Position numbers and translations under genes: made by a program
Assembly (NCBI GenBank): GCA_029961685.1
Contig: JARWKL010000012.1
Span: forward strand, 18,771,227-18,835,226
Length of the DNA: 64,000 nt
DNA from: Aristolochia californica
Taxonomy: Eukaryota; Streptophyta; Magnoliopsida; Piperales; Aristolochiaceae
Reading direction: 5' to 3'
In this document: positions 23,501 through 33,143 of the stretch, in pieces
Position numbering within the stretch: position 1 is the first letter of the stretch
How the letters are laid out: each line of letters starts with the position of its first letter
The notes under the pieces: generated by a model
Databases searched by the model: none
Seen by the model: the letters and a program-made list of their open reading frames with translations, nothing else
Told to the model about the DNA's origin: nothing

Positions 23501-26500
23501 TAAGGACAAAGTACATTGAAGGGGGTGTAGAATGATACGTTTATATGTTTTAGCACTTAATTATATGTTTTTAGCATTGAAATTCTAGCATGGGAGTATT
23601 TTTGTCTAACTTTTTATTTTATTGGAAATAAGTTAATAAGGGCATTGTAGTAAACTGTATACCCACAAGTTTATGCTAATAAAAAGATCAGTCTGGTTAA
23701 TTTCAAGCCAAACTAATTTGACGCCAAACACTCTGAATTTTCAAAGCTGAAGGAGATCCAGTTCCCCTCAAATTGGAACCAACCCTTTTCAAATCCATCC
23801 AATGTTATTCTCTCTCTTCTACTACACGTTTTCTCTCTATTCAAGACAGAATTATCTTGATTGAGGTTGCTGAAATTTGGTATTGTGCCAATAAATCATC
23901 AAGAAAGATACCTTCGAACTCTTCTAGTAGTTCCCTAATTTCATTTGAAATTTCATGCTCTGAAGCTTGGATTTCTTTTATAAAGACAATAAAGCAAAAC
24001 CCAACATCATCCATTTCTCATTCAAAGTCCCTTTCATTTAATATATTATAAGCCCACCCACTAGAAAGAGTCATATTCAAGGACGAGAGGGTTGTACCAC
24101 TATTTATAATCTATCTTTCAAAGGTGTGACAATTAATCTTTCCATCGTGAACAATCTGCCTGTCATATTACCAAGGATGTTATCACTTTTATCAAAAAAA
24201 AATATTATCAAGGATATCCCAATAATGTATGACATGCATCCATTTGTATTACCTCACAAAGTACTTCATTAATGTATCTATTGTCAATGGAAAAATTAAT
24301 CAAACACTTCTTCGTAACACTGACTTCAACCCCTTTTTTAACTAATGTGATGTGTATGGTTTCAGGTGGGGTTTTGTGTGCAATTTTAAGCTTATGGATA
24401 ACCTCTTCAGATATAGTGTTTCCACAACCACCCCCATTTATAATAAACGAACGAATTTTTATAGTCATACTATATGTAGTAAAAAAAATGTTGATCCTCA
24501 ACCAGTCATCATTTGACCCTTGTCAAATGAATAAACTTCTACAAACAACAAAGGTCCCTCCAACATCACCATATAAAAAGAAAAAACAATTGAGAGTGAG
24601 AGCGAGAGTGACGTGAGAGGCGATTTCGGAGGCGATTTGCATGAAAATTGAGAGAAGAGAAACGTTACACATAACGTGCACCGGATCGACGCATATTGTG
24701 CACCGGAGAAACATGTAACGTGTGCTGATTTTCGAAAATGAGCCGGGACCCTTCTCCAGTCACCATCCCCACGGCCCGTGACCAGAACCCACGACGACAG
24801 ACTTACAGCAAGGACACAACCACCTTCTTCGACACTGATCGACGGAAAGATATCGTCTCACCGAGAAGACACATAAGATCCGACCTAGAAAAATGTCACT
24901 CCAGACGCTTGGAAACCTCGGAGCTCCCCTCTGACGAGCCACCAGAACCTCCTACGAAAGGTTTCGACGCCAGCTAGAAGACGATTTCTCAGCAAAAGAA
25001 GAGGAATCATCCTTTCCGTTTCAATTACAGAAAGAACAGAGTTACAGTGGAGATAGTCGCCCGGAGCTCCAAACAGGTGATTCGCATCTCCTCTACCATC
25101 GGATCAAAGATGTCCTTCATCTGTGTTCCGATGGAAGCCATTTCAAACTTCGTCTTTCAGTTCCAAGGAATCAAGAATGAAGCCAATTGAACCCGTGAAC
25201 TTTGGACACGGGATTCGATTTTCTTCCTGTTGGTGAGCTCCTTTCGGGGACGAAGAGAGTGTCGTGTCATCCATCGGCGTGGCCCAACAATGCTCGCCAA
25301 GATCTATATTCCCGAGGCCACCAACTCGGAATTTGGCTAGAAGGAGTTCGTAGAAGCCATCCGGAGCCTCTCTCCGGTAGGGGGAGCCCCCAGCTCTAGC
25401 TGCAACACCCGAGCCTCCTCCCCCCCCCCCCCCCCCCCCCCCCCCTATTTCCGAGCCCACCTCTCCCTCCAATCAGCCCTCCCCTTCCTTCGAAACCCCC
25501 TAACCCAGCTATTCAGAACCTCTTTTCAGACCACCATGTCCCAACACGCCTTCTTCACTCAGAAAAATCCAAAACCACCCAAATCCCTCTCAACTTGCTC
25601 CATAATCTCTGGCCCACTATATCCTAGTCCACACCTCCCCTAGTATCGTCAAATCCAGCATCCTTCAATGGCTGACTGATGATCTTCACCTCCCCTACAC
25701 ACCCAGAATTTCCTACCTCAACCCCCAATCCTGGCTTGTTCATTTTGAAACCCAGCAAGAGTCTTTTGTGGCCCTTGCTCTCACACCCCACACCCCCTTG
25801 GGCATCATTGGGATATCAGAATGGCTCCCCTCGCCTCCTTCTAGTCAATTTGGGCAATGGGCTACAGTCACCGGCCTCCCTGCGGAACTTTTGCACAATT
25901 AGGTTTTCATTAGCATCATCTCGGAGTTTGGGGCCATAATTGCTCTGGACCCTCTTAACACTGGCATCGCCTTGATGAGGCCCGGATCCTCATCAATCTT
26001 ATTCGTCCTTGTGAAGGACACTACTTCCGATGCATTATGGTGGATAATGCCTGATTCTAGATCCGTATTGAGTTGGCAGATATGGAAGACTTCAGAAATG
26101 TGACCTCGAGTCCTGCAGCTAAATCCAGAGATTCTCCGCAGCTTGTCCACACATTGAGAGCAGCAACCCCGATTTCTTCTCCCTAGCAGATGCGTCCTAA
26201 ACCAGCCAGTCTTATAGCTGGCACTGCTGCTATTCTAGCTGCCTCCTTGATAGTCCCTCCCTCCAGCCTACTATACCACCCACCCATCTCAACCCACCAC
26301 AGATTTTATCCCAGATAGAATCTATCCCAACCCCTAGATACCTATAGTTGCCATTCACCCTCCCACTTTATCCCCCGAAATAACCACATACACACACACA
26401 CACCCCATTAAAAGCCCCGCGGGCCTTCCTATAAATCTATCCCAGTCCTCACACCCCTCAAACCACCACTCAGATAATGAACTCTTCCCCTCCACCACCT

Positions 26501-29500
26501 CCGAGAAATTCTCACTCCAAAATTCCTTCTCCTCCTCCCCTTGCCACCTACTAGCGCCGGAATAGAGGTCAACCGAAACAGCTTCTCCAGGGTGGTCCCA
26601 ATGTTACTACTAGATACCCCTGCAATCCAGAGATAGGGGACTTCATTTTTCTAGAGCCGGGTGAAAGAGCTCAGAATTATGTGGCTGCTCTTCATATAGA
26701 ACAGCAAAAATTTGACCCAAAAATCTGGTCCCAGATAGTGGAACTTGCCAAGGTGATGGGCACCGTCTACACGGAGCCCCTCCGGGGAGATAATCACCTG
26801 TCTGAGAAGTTCAAAAAGAAGACTAGTGATCAATGATCATTCTCTCTTGGAATGTTCGTGGAATTGGATCCGTGCGTCGTCGTGCCTCAGTTCGGGACCT
26901 CCTTGCCTCTACCAAGGCAAATGTTGCTATTTTTCAAGAAACCAAGGCAGCTTATCTGCCCCTTGGATATATCCGCGAGTTGTGGCCTCTTAAGGAGCCT
27001 GGATGGATTTCTATGGATGCGATTGAATCTGCTGGCGGCAATCTAATGGTGTGGGATACTAATACCATTGAGGTGCTCGATCGTTGTTGTGGCACTTATT
27101 CCCTTGGAATCAAACTGAGAGACAAAAGATCGGGGAACATTTGGTGCCTTGTGGGTGTGTATAGTCCTACTAGACACCATGAGAGACATCTCTTCTAGGA
27201 TGACCTTTTGAGGACTTGTCAGAGGTGGCCCATTCCTCTGATGCTTGTGGGGGATTTCAACGTAACCCACTTCTGCGATGAGAAATCCCCGCCCTCCCAG
27301 AGAATGACTACCTCCGAAGCTATTTGCAGACTTTATTGGCAGCTGGGATCTTGATGAGGTTACCCTATCTGGGAAGATTTTCACTTGGTCAGATGGTAGA
27401 CAACCCCCCGTCCTCTCCAAGCTTGACTGCTTCATAGCCAACAACGACTGACTCCAATTATACAGCAATGCCACAGGCAAAGTTCTCAATAGGGTCGTTT
27501 CCAATCATTGGTCGATTATGGTAGATATCTACTCCAGGCCCAGATGGTTTCAACGGGGAATTCTATCTCCAATGTTGGCCCTTCATCAGAGACGATATTG
27601 CCTGCATAGTTCACTCATTCTATAAGCATGGCATCAGATATAGGAGCATCGGAGCTTCGTTTATTGCCCTCATCCCTAAAAAAGAAGGGGCAAAACTTCC
27701 ATCTAACTTCTGGCGGATCAGTCTCACCACCAGAGTGCTTGAGCGCCTCCTTCCCAATCGCCTCAGGGCGGTTCTCCCTATTGTCATTCATCATAGCCAA
27801 AGTGCTTTTATCAAGGGAAGAAATATATTAGATTCGGCCATGGCATGTCATGAGCTCATTCACCATTTTAAGGCTTTAAAGCTTCCCAAATTCATCCTAA
27901 AGCTTGATTTTGAGAAAGCCTTTGACAGAGTTAATTGGAAGCTTCTGGACACTATCCTGGGGAAGATGGGATTCGGGGAAAAATGGTGTTTGTGGATTCA
28001 AAGTTGCGTCTCCTCTACAAGCTACTCCGTTCTTCTCAACGGAACAGCCTGCTGGTATTTTAAGGGATCCGGGGGAATCAGGCAGGGAGACCCCCTTTCC
28101 CCTTTGCTCTGCAATGTAGTAGCAGAATATCTATCATCTTTGATCTATTCGGCCAAGAACTTGGGTTGGCTCCTCCCCACGACAGACTGTCCAGCCTTTG
28201 ATGTGTCGATCCTTCAGTTTGTAGACGATACCATTTGCTTTGGGGTTGGCACTATGGATCAGATCCGAAAACTGTGCTATGTTGGGACTTTTTGAATTGG
28301 CTTCTGGTCAGAACATTAACTGGAAGAAAACCACCCTCCTAGGCTATCATATCGACTTACCTGTGCTTCAGGGTATGGCTGACTATTTGGGGTGCTCAGT
28401 GGGAAATTTGCCAATTACATATCTTGGACTCCCACTCTTTGACTCTCGGCATTCGGCGACGCTTTGGTCTCCCCTTATTGAGAAATTTGATAAGAGACTA
28501 GCTACTTGAAAGGGCAAACTTTTATCTACTGCAAGGCGACTCACTCTCCTCAAGTCTTGTTTGGCAGGATTGCCAAACTATTTATTATCCTTCATGCACT
28601 GTCCGGCCTCTATTTGTAACAGGATTGACGCCATTTGTCGACGTTCTCTCTAGAGAGGATCAGAGGACACTTTCAGATATCATTTAGTGAGTTGGAAGGA
28701 TATTTGTATGCCCCGTAATTGGGGTGGTTTAGGCATCCGACCTACGAAGGAGATGAACAATACCCTTACTGGAACTTCAACATCAAGCATAACAGCTTAT
28801 GGGGAGATATGGCCAGGTTCTATCTTCAACCTTCGAGTGCCTGGTGGAGGGAGGATGGCGCTACTCGCCTCCTATCCCCGATATGGAAATCAATTCAAAA
28901 ACTCCTCCCATTATTCAGAGATGCAACTTCCTTTCACACAGGCAATGGAAGGACCCTCCTCTTTTGGTCAGATGAATGGTGCAGCCCCCGCCCCCTCTTC
29001 GAGGACTTCCCAGGGCTCTCTAGGGTGGCGAGGGACCTCTCTTTCTCAGTGGCTGATTCTTGGAGAGATCGCTCATGGAGTCTCACGTTTCGTTGGGGAT
29101 TAAATGATGAGGAAACTTCGGCTTTTTGCTTTCTCCTCTCCAAAGTCAGCAGCATTACTATTCGTGAGCATGTAGTTGATAAACTAACATGGAAGCCCAA
29201 CATTAATGGCCAATTCACAATTGCATCCACCTACTCTCACATTAGAAAGCAAAATTACAACATGCATGAGCACAAGGCAAACCTGGCATGGAAGCTCTCA
29301 GCGCCTAGTACAATCAAATTTTTCGTGTGGACAACCATCAGGGAACAAATCGTCACCTTTGATAACCTCCATAAAAAATGTTACACAACCCCCGATCGTA
29401 CTTGTCCCCTTTGTGGTGTGTGCGACGAGATAGTCCAGCATGTTCTCTTACATTGTGATTTTTCATGGCAAGTCTAAATGAAGATATTTCAGAAGATTGG

Positions 29501-32500
29501 ACTCCAAATGGGGCTACATCAGGACCTTTTCGACACCTATGAGATGGTTATGGGGATCCGCCTTCCTAGGTTGGGCAAGATAATTCTCTTGGCATGCCTT
29601 GCACATATCCCATGGTGCCTATGTCTCGAGCGAAATAACCAGAGATTCAACTCCAAGGCTAGCACCCCGGATAATACAGCTCCTCAGGCAGTGGGCCTTA
29701 TCTCGAGTTGGTTAATACTAGGAAGGAGTTTGCCTCTTTATCGGGCGTTTTCCTTCGGGAAAATTGGGGTTTGATCGCGCATATGGCTGGCCCTTACAGG
29801 AATACGGTTATGGCCACCTGGGATCCTCCCCCTTACAACTGCATCAAACTCAATTTTGATGGCAGTGCTTTAGGCTGTCCTGGCCCGACTGAAGCTGGTG
29901 ATGTTTTCAGAGACAGCAGTGGAGACCCTATTCTATCCTATGCTGGGCCGGTGGGTATTGCTGATTCAAATACTGCTGAAGTGAGTGCTCTTCTATTCAG
30001 TCTCCAAATCTTTAAAGAGTTGCTTCATGGCAAGCTGCTTATCGAAGGAGACTCAAAGACTGTCATCAGCTGGTGTTCAAAAGATAGGCTCCCCCCCTTG
30101 GAGTCACTGGCCAATCATTGATTGTATTGCTGACATTGTGTCGTCTATTCATTATAATTGGAACCTCGTTCCTAGATCAACCAATTCTTTGGCTGATAAA
30201 TTGGCAAAATTCATAACCTCCCAGCAATCTCTCATTGTTTGGGAAAGTTTCCCCTCTTGTAATTTGCTCATTTGAGCTCTCTTAATAAAATTCAGCATCA
30301 TTTCAAAAAAAAAACATCACCGTATAATATCGCCTCATCATTTTGGCCTTGTTCATCATAATATATTTTACCATGTGACTCCTCAACATCAAAATGCTCA
30401 GATGCATCAAACGTCACCTTTTAGTTGTAGATGACCAAGTTCAAACTATTAGCTCTTGGAGTGAAAGTATTCCAATGCGTCTTCCTCCACCTCTACCCCA
30501 TACTTTTCCATATTGCTAGCAATTTTACGAGCTCCCTCTACACTTGTAATTTCAAACAAACAAACAAAAAAGTGTGAATGATTTTGGCAATTACTCACTT
30601 CTTATAATTGCGATTCAGCCAGTGGTACTGCATCCCCATTCTTTGAAGAAATCCAGCGTCCTTCATTTTGTGCCACTCGTTTTCCGTTGAGAAAGTCACA
30701 TGCAATGAGGAGACCTGAAGCTATACCATAAGACCAGGTAGCCACTGTCAGACCAATAAGTCAAGCAACTAGTATAAAGTCCTATTTGTTGCTAGCAAAA
30801 AAGACAAATAAGTTAAAGAAATAACCTTGTTTTTAGTAAAGAATAACCTTTAAAAAAGAAAAAAAGAAAAAAAGAAAAAATAGATGGATAGATAAATCAA
30901 GCAGTCGCTGCATGTTTTTTTATCCATAACAAAAACTGCCTCAACCATGTTTTAGATTAACTTGAAATCAAGTAATGCAGGAACCATCCTGGCCAGGTGC
31001 AAAAAAAAGGATTAACAACAAAAACTGACTACGACCAGAACCTCTGCAAAAAGTCTCACATATTCTAGTAAATTAAGGGAAACAAAAGCAGTACATATAC
31101 TTGTAAGGAGAAAGAAAATCCAGATCTGTCTTGAAATGCCAAATTGTTAGTCAGTGAATCTCCAATGGTTTCAGAAATTTGATATCATTTCAACTGCACT
31201 TTGTTTAATGGATACCTTTGAAGCCAGATCCTTCATTGCAGACACCAACATGAAAAAAACCTGATCCTTATACCAAGTATCCCGCACCAAAACCCTGTGA
31301 CCCGTCACAGGAGTGAATGGAACACAAGATTGTAATTTTGGATAATATTCAGCACCATATCGATAATAGGCATCCGCCCAAGAATGGTCAAACACAAATT
31401 CTCCATATGAATGACTGCAAATTGAGAAGAAATTAATCATAGTTCAACACTTGTACATGGAGCAAATGATGGAATGAAAAATGGAAAAAAGCTGTTACGC
31501 AGAAGATGATGTTAAACCTTTTAAGATAGAGTGGAACAACACCTAAAATATTTTCATTTTCATCTTTGGCAATGATATGACAGGGTACCCATCCCCTCTC
31601 CTGAAATATTTAAAGATGATGTCAAAAAATGCCAAAAGCTCCAAGTGGCAGTACACAGAAATCATACACAGAAAAAGCACCCAGAGCATATGGATACTTC
31701 ATTCTTACCACCTCTGTCAGTAATTTAAGGGTAAGATAACTCCACAACCTACCATTTCATTCAATATCTGGTATATTTGAATATCATTTTTTCTAAAAAT
31801 GTTCCAATGAGCACCGTCAATGTTGACCAGTTCTCCTCCACATTGAAAGGGAAAAAAGAGTTCCTAACTCTAGGCACACCAAGAAGCATGACAGGACGTG
31901 TGTTCCATACAACAACAACTAATAGAAGAGTTGCAGTTGGATCAACATGCAACATGTCTAGGCATCTATATCCAAGTCAATCATGATGCAATCTATAGTA
32001 TCACACATTATTTAACTGTACTAGTACCAAAGTCGAATCTCCTAGTACTTCTCTTGACCTCATAACAAAATAAATAGATAGCATGTATAAAGCAGAAAAA
32101 GAGTAGGAGATAAATGTAGCTAATCTCTGTTTAAGCAGAAAGAGAAAGTGAATGTTGTTAACCTTCACAGCACAACCAGACTCCTCTAGGCTTGAAAGAA
32201 AAGCATGAGTAAGAAAAGGATTAAGCTTTTCAGGGCTTGTCGAATCCACTGCACAGGCATCCCAGTCCTTTGGTGAAACATCACAAACTGATGGAACCAC
32301 CGAAATGAAAATTTTCTTGGGCTCAATCTCACTGGGCAAGACTCCCTGTATTAGAATGTAGAATGTTAAGCATAGATAAAAATGAATGTCAATAAACACA
32401 AAGTTGAAAACAAGTGACCCTGACAATTAAAAAGAATAAAACACCTCTGATGCTGACCCTGACAGGGGATATGAGCCAAGGGAAATATCCATTTCATAAC

Positions 32501-33143
32501 GTTCAACCGTCTTCTTTTGGCCCCAAAATAGCGCCCTAACAACACATAAAGGAGATGAAGGTCGAAGGGTTCCACTCAAACATTTGTCCAGTGACTGAAA
32601 CAGAAAATTAAAGCAAAGAGTAAATAGTTAAAAAGAAATAATACATATCACAAATAAAAGAACATAAATGGCACCAAGAAAAGAGATAAAAGACACCCAC
32701 GAATTGAATTGGTCGCTTAAGAGGTGTTGAGATGTTTTTGGAGTTGAATTTAGGACTCAAACTAGTCGAAGAAGCTAATAACGGGTACAGAGGGAAAAAA
32801 CGCGACTAGAGGCTATCAGTTACATTTCGTTTTAAAATATCAAAATTGAAGTATTAAACGTCAAACCCACAGAAAATAGGAGAAAAACAAGAAGCAATAA
32901 ATCACTAGCAAACGCTCAGAAAGTGTTGTGAATAATTCCTGGTGAAATGTCTAGCATAATCCCATCAATTACACCCACAAACTTTAATCCAAAATAAGTG
33001 GCCACAAAACAGTCGACCTGGGATTTACACAAATTGGAGGGAGCATTTTGAACACTTACTAAGTGACGACCTTTGGTACCCAAAAAAGGAAAAGGGTGAG
33101 GCAGGAGAAGCTCTCTCCCAGAGAAGCAGTGGCAAGCAGCCAT
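2566..33143 (-). CDS. COG3146/DUF482 GNAT-fold protein (peptidogalycan biosynthesis/recognition-like), 12 exons
   Basis: Minus-strand exons in order: 33018-33143, 32445-32594, 32163-32345, 31518-31600, 31216-31414, 30599-30714, 13170-13236, 5986-6036, 5722-5774, 3965-4175, 3138-3308, 2566-2625. Phases agree at every junction and total 1,470 nt, giving 489 residues and a TAA. Landmarks are [16 protein letters not shown] (about 130), [19 protein letters not shown] (about 183), [23 protein letters not shown] (about 297-308), [15 protein letters not shown] (about 382) and LHFEACYYQ. These match the COG3146 acyltransferase-like family of bacterial type, which plants also carry (Arabidopsis AT2G23390 as I recall it). 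The first ~35 residues ([17 protein letters not shown]) look like an organelle, probably plastid, transit peptide. The start is the first in-frame ATG of the run. The substrate is unknown. Introns 6 and 7 are very large and full of transposons, but no exon is damaged. Confidence 0.93.
4498..5011 (-). mobile_element. TRIM-A: miniature LTR retrotransposon in intron 9 of the DUF482 gene
   Basis: Two direct repeats of about 197 bp (4498-4693 and 4814-5011) begin TG, end CA and flank 120 bp of non-coding DNA. Just before the second repeat is the complement of an initiator-tRNA-Met primer-binding site (reading TGATATCA on the minus strand), so the element is minus-oriented. The LTR core (CCCAAAATGACTAACC...GTGAGACTATTC) is shared with the other TRIMs and the Copia at 14.2 kb. 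I could not find a matching target-site duplication. There is no coding capacity. Confidence 0.8.
6037..6839. other. Intron 7 of the DUF482 gene, leading part
   Basis: AT-rich intron DNA. No gene, RNA or clear repeat was recognised before the Copia relic. Confidence 0.5.
7579..8934 (+). mobile_element. Truncated LINE inserted in Copia RT
   Basis: The insertion is bounded by 16-bp direct repeats with two mismatches (7563-7578 AATTTGAGGTGGCCCT and 8935-8950). The right half matches the end of the larger LINE in this window: a zf-RVT remnant ([17 protein letters not shown] in frame pieces) and an RNase H domain ([20 protein letters not shown] ... [16 protein letters not shown]) at 8,559-8,888, then an A-rich tail. 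The first ~450 bp are GC-rich, unlike the surroundings, and probably come from the element's 5' end after internal deletion. It is not translatable. Confidence 0.85.
8998..9089 (-). mobile_element. tRNA-derived SINE (92 bp)
   Basis: A tRNA-like sequence on the minus strand has an A box (TGGTCTAGTGGTA) and a B box (GAGTTCGAATC), followed by a poly-A tail seen as the T run at 8998-9008. It is flanked by perfect 18-bp direct repeats (8980-8997 and 9090-9107, TTATATGGAGATATAATT). The insertion splits the Copia RT motif FLYGDI|IEE. It is almost nothing but a tRNA body plus tail, so it could be called a retroposed tRNA pseudogene or a minimal SINE. Confidence 0.88.
10232..10474 (+). repeat. 3' LTR of the Copia relic
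   Basis: The segment starts TGCTGAAG after the purine tract CATGAGGGGAAG and ends TTTTGCAACA. A TATA-like stretch (TATATGGAGCACTC) and a possible poly-A signal area lie inside. The matching 5' LTR was not found in the window, so the boundaries rest on the TG...CA ends and the polypurine tract. Confidence 0.65.
11427..11520. repeat. GATA/TATA microsatellite
   Basis: Imperfect runs of ATAGAT and TATATA, with AC dinucleotides at the start. An open frame across it (repeating Ile-Ser) is only a product of the repeat. Confidence 0.9.
12647..13021 (-). other. Unidentified open frame in intron 7
   Basis: The 124-codon frame ([20 protein letters not shown]...) is rich in Leu, Lys and Ile and matches no family I recognise. 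It lies about 150 bp from exon 7 of the DUF482 gene on the same strand, yet neither phase nor homology makes it part of that gene. It may be a relic of a captured gene or a transposon ORF. Confidence 0.2.
13297..13338. repeat. GAGT/GAAT tetranucleotide repeat next to exon 7
   Basis: A tandem GAGTGAAT-type microsatellite about 60 nt upstream (in gene orientation) of the exon 7 acceptor. On the transcribed strand it reads as CTCA/TTCA repeats, so it could add to the pyrimidine-rich context. Confidence 0.9.
13675..13873 (-). repeat. TRIM-B: solo or partial TRIM LTR
   Basis: A 199-bp TG...CA copy of the long-type TRIM LTR (compare TRIM-A and TRIM-C), with the same CCAAAATGACTAGTCATAGTTAGG core and GGAACTATTTTCCCATGCACA block. 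Some internal-domain-like sequence follows to about 13,930, but no second LTR was seen. Confidence 0.7.
14203..14321 (+). repeat. 5' LTR of the short-LTR Copia
   Basis: 119 bp, TGTTAAGG...TTTAACA. The termini are near-palindromic (TGTTAA/TTAACA). The same LTR occurs in TRIM-E. Confidence 0.93.
14322..14333 (+). other. Primer-binding site, initiator tRNA-Met
   Basis: TGGTATCAGAGC lies immediately after the 5' LTR. This is the usual plant LTR-element complement of the 3' end of initiator methionine tRNA. Confidence 0.9.
14847..15626 (+). pseudogene. Copia gag
   Basis: A 259-codon frame with a UBN2/Retrotran_gag-type domain: [20 protein letters not shown] near residue 32, then [21 protein letters not shown] and [16 protein letters not shown]. 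It ends early at TGA. The zinc-knuckle region follows in another frame, shortly after, as [15 protein letters not shown], where the last cysteine is lost. It would have formed the particle shell around element RNA. Confidence 0.88.
15897..18562 (+). pseudogene. Copia pol (protease, integrase, RT), frameshifted
   Basis: The protease active site is WIIDSGAS (about 15,919). GAG-pre-integrase is [16 protein letters not shown] (about 16,300). The integrase core starts LVYSDVWGP (about 16,460) and continues through [14 protein letters not shown] runs [19 protein letters not shown] (about 17,600), [29 protein letters not shown] and the catalytic [11 protein letters not shown] (about 18,085). The frame is broken at about 15,626, 16,637, 17,130, 17,720 and 18,250. 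After RYLKGTP-like [12 protein letters not shown] it ends within a tandem repeat, with no RNase H. Confidence 0.88.
18524..18660 (+). repeat. Three ~40-bp tandem units before the Copia 3' LTR
   Basis: Each unit carries TATCCACT-GTAGAGCCACAAAAGAGGGCCTACAC or a close variant. The first unit is translated as the end of pol ([10 protein letters not shown]) and the last precedes the polypurine tract GTGAGAGGGAG. The same array forms most of the internal region of TRIM-E. Confidence 0.88.
18669..18787 (+). repeat. 3' LTR of the short-LTR Copia
   Basis: 119 bp, matching the 5' LTR except for about seven substitutions, including the final CA changed to AA. It is followed directly by the ATAAG target duplication. 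Confidence 0.92.
18950..21305 (-). mobile_element. Gypsy pol, host element, 3' part
   Basis: Minus-strand pieces in order: RT start [28 protein letters not shown] (about 21,250-21,160, split in two for length here), PKRDCT, the RT core [20 protein letters not shown] and [15 protein letters not shown] (about 20,970-20,800), the RNase H end [16 protein letters not shown] (about 20,200), the integrase zinc-finger region [18 protein letters not shown] and the core [13 protein letters not shown] (about 19,900-19,740). A chromovirus-like tail DIPDLRTSS lies near 19,150. All is frameshifted. This is the downstream third of one Gypsy element that continues at 23,893-24,561 and beyond 30,327. Confidence 0.85.
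21315..21500 (+). repeat. Truncated 5' LTR of the nested Gypsy
   Basis: Only the distal half of the LTR remains, compared with 23526-23880. It starts inside the block TTTCAGGGCAGACTAATTTGAC and lacks the first ~170 bp including TG. Confidence 0.7.
23526..23880 (+). repeat. 3' LTR of the nested Gypsy
   Basis: Begins TGTAGAATGATACG after the purine tract GAAGGGGG. The exact 3' end is uncertain by about 10 bp. Confidence 0.7.
23893..24561 (-). mobile_element. Gypsy pol, host element, protease to pre-RT segment
   Basis: On the minus strand the aspartic-protease region reads [19 protein letters not shown], with the usual D-S-G changed to N-G-G, followed by [15 protein letters not shown] (about 24,215). 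After that comes the linker [19 protein letters not shown] (about 23,930). That linker should run straight into the PAGLLPLRD motif now at 21,260, which shows that the plus-strand Gypsy was inserted at this point. The upstream end meets the LINE. Confidence 0.83.
24738..26832 (+). pseudogene. LINE ORF1
   Basis: Starts [20 protein letters not shown], basic and Pro/Ser rich. A DUF4283-like part near 25,880-26,080 reads [20 protein letters not shown] and [15 protein letters not shown]. The frame is broken many times, among other places by the 26-C homopolymer. ORF1 proteins bind element RNA in the ribonucleoprotein. Confidence 0.7.
25420..25445. repeat. Poly-C run of 26
   Basis: Uninterrupted C homopolymer inside LINE ORF1. 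Its exact length is prone to sequencing error. Confidence 0.85.
26833..30275 (+). pseudogene. LINE ORF2 (endonuclease, RT, zf-RVT, RNase H)
   Basis: The endonuclease starts [20 protein letters not shown] with the catalytic E in FQETKA. The RT has [60 protein letters not shown] and [12 protein letters not shown], where the usual FADD is FVDD. The zf-RVT region is [16 protein letters not shown] ... [18 protein letters not shown]. The terminal RNase H has LNFDGSALG and [11 protein letters not shown]. There are several stops and frameshifts (about 27,198, 27,700, 28,295, 28,509, 29,477). Confidence 0.9.
30327..30560 (-). mobile_element. Gypsy host element, gag/protease boundary segment
   Basis: On the minus strand it reads [20 protein letters not shown] and DEAILYGD, which continues across the LINE into [13 protein letters not shown] at about 24,560. 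That restores the usual Gypsy gag-protease linker order. The upstream edge is only about 40 bp from exon 6 of the DUF482 gene. Confidence 0.75.
33018..33143 (-). other. DUF482 gene exon 1 and transit peptide
   Basis: The exon codes for 42 residues rich in hydroxylated, hydrophobic and basic amino acids with no acidic residue at the start, as in a chloroplast transit peptide. Two in-frame donors are possible: CAG|GTCGAC at 33018 (used here) or the stronger TTA|GTAAGT at 33060, which would shorten the protein by 14 residues. Both join to exon 2 in phase 0. Confidence 0.6.

Larger units (their letters stand above)
21315..23883 (+). mobile_element. Plus-strand Gypsy relic nested in the minus-strand Gypsy
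   Basis: The left end is the final ~190 bp of an LTR, the right end a fuller LTR; the two share AATTTGAC-CC-AAC and TCTACTACACGTTTTCTCTC-like blocks. Between them lie a PBS-like TTGGTATCAAAAC (about 21,505), a gag fragment ([22 protein letters not shown], about 21,855), RT (FSKFDLL...[16 protein letters not shown], about 22,570) and RNase H ([20 protein letters not shown], about 22,750). Large internal deletions and many stops are present. A 9-bp direct repeat TGTGCCAAT flanks it (21306-21314 and 23884-23892). Confidence 0.8.
24576..30312 (+). mobile_element. Near full-length LINE (L1-type)
   Basis: About 5.7 kb. Flanks carry a ~14-bp direct repeat with one mismatch: AACATCACCATATA at 24562-24575 and AACATCACCGTATA at 30313-30326. 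The element ends in an A tail. It contains ORF1 with a DUF4283-like segment, then endonuclease, RT, zf-RVT and RNase H. It interrupts the minus-strand Gypsy between ...DEAILYGD and VGGTFVVCR. Stops and frameshifts make it inactive. The shorter LINE copies at 7.6, 39.9 and 43.4 kb end in the same 3' sequence (TAATAAAATTCAGCATCATTTC). Confidence 0.92.
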
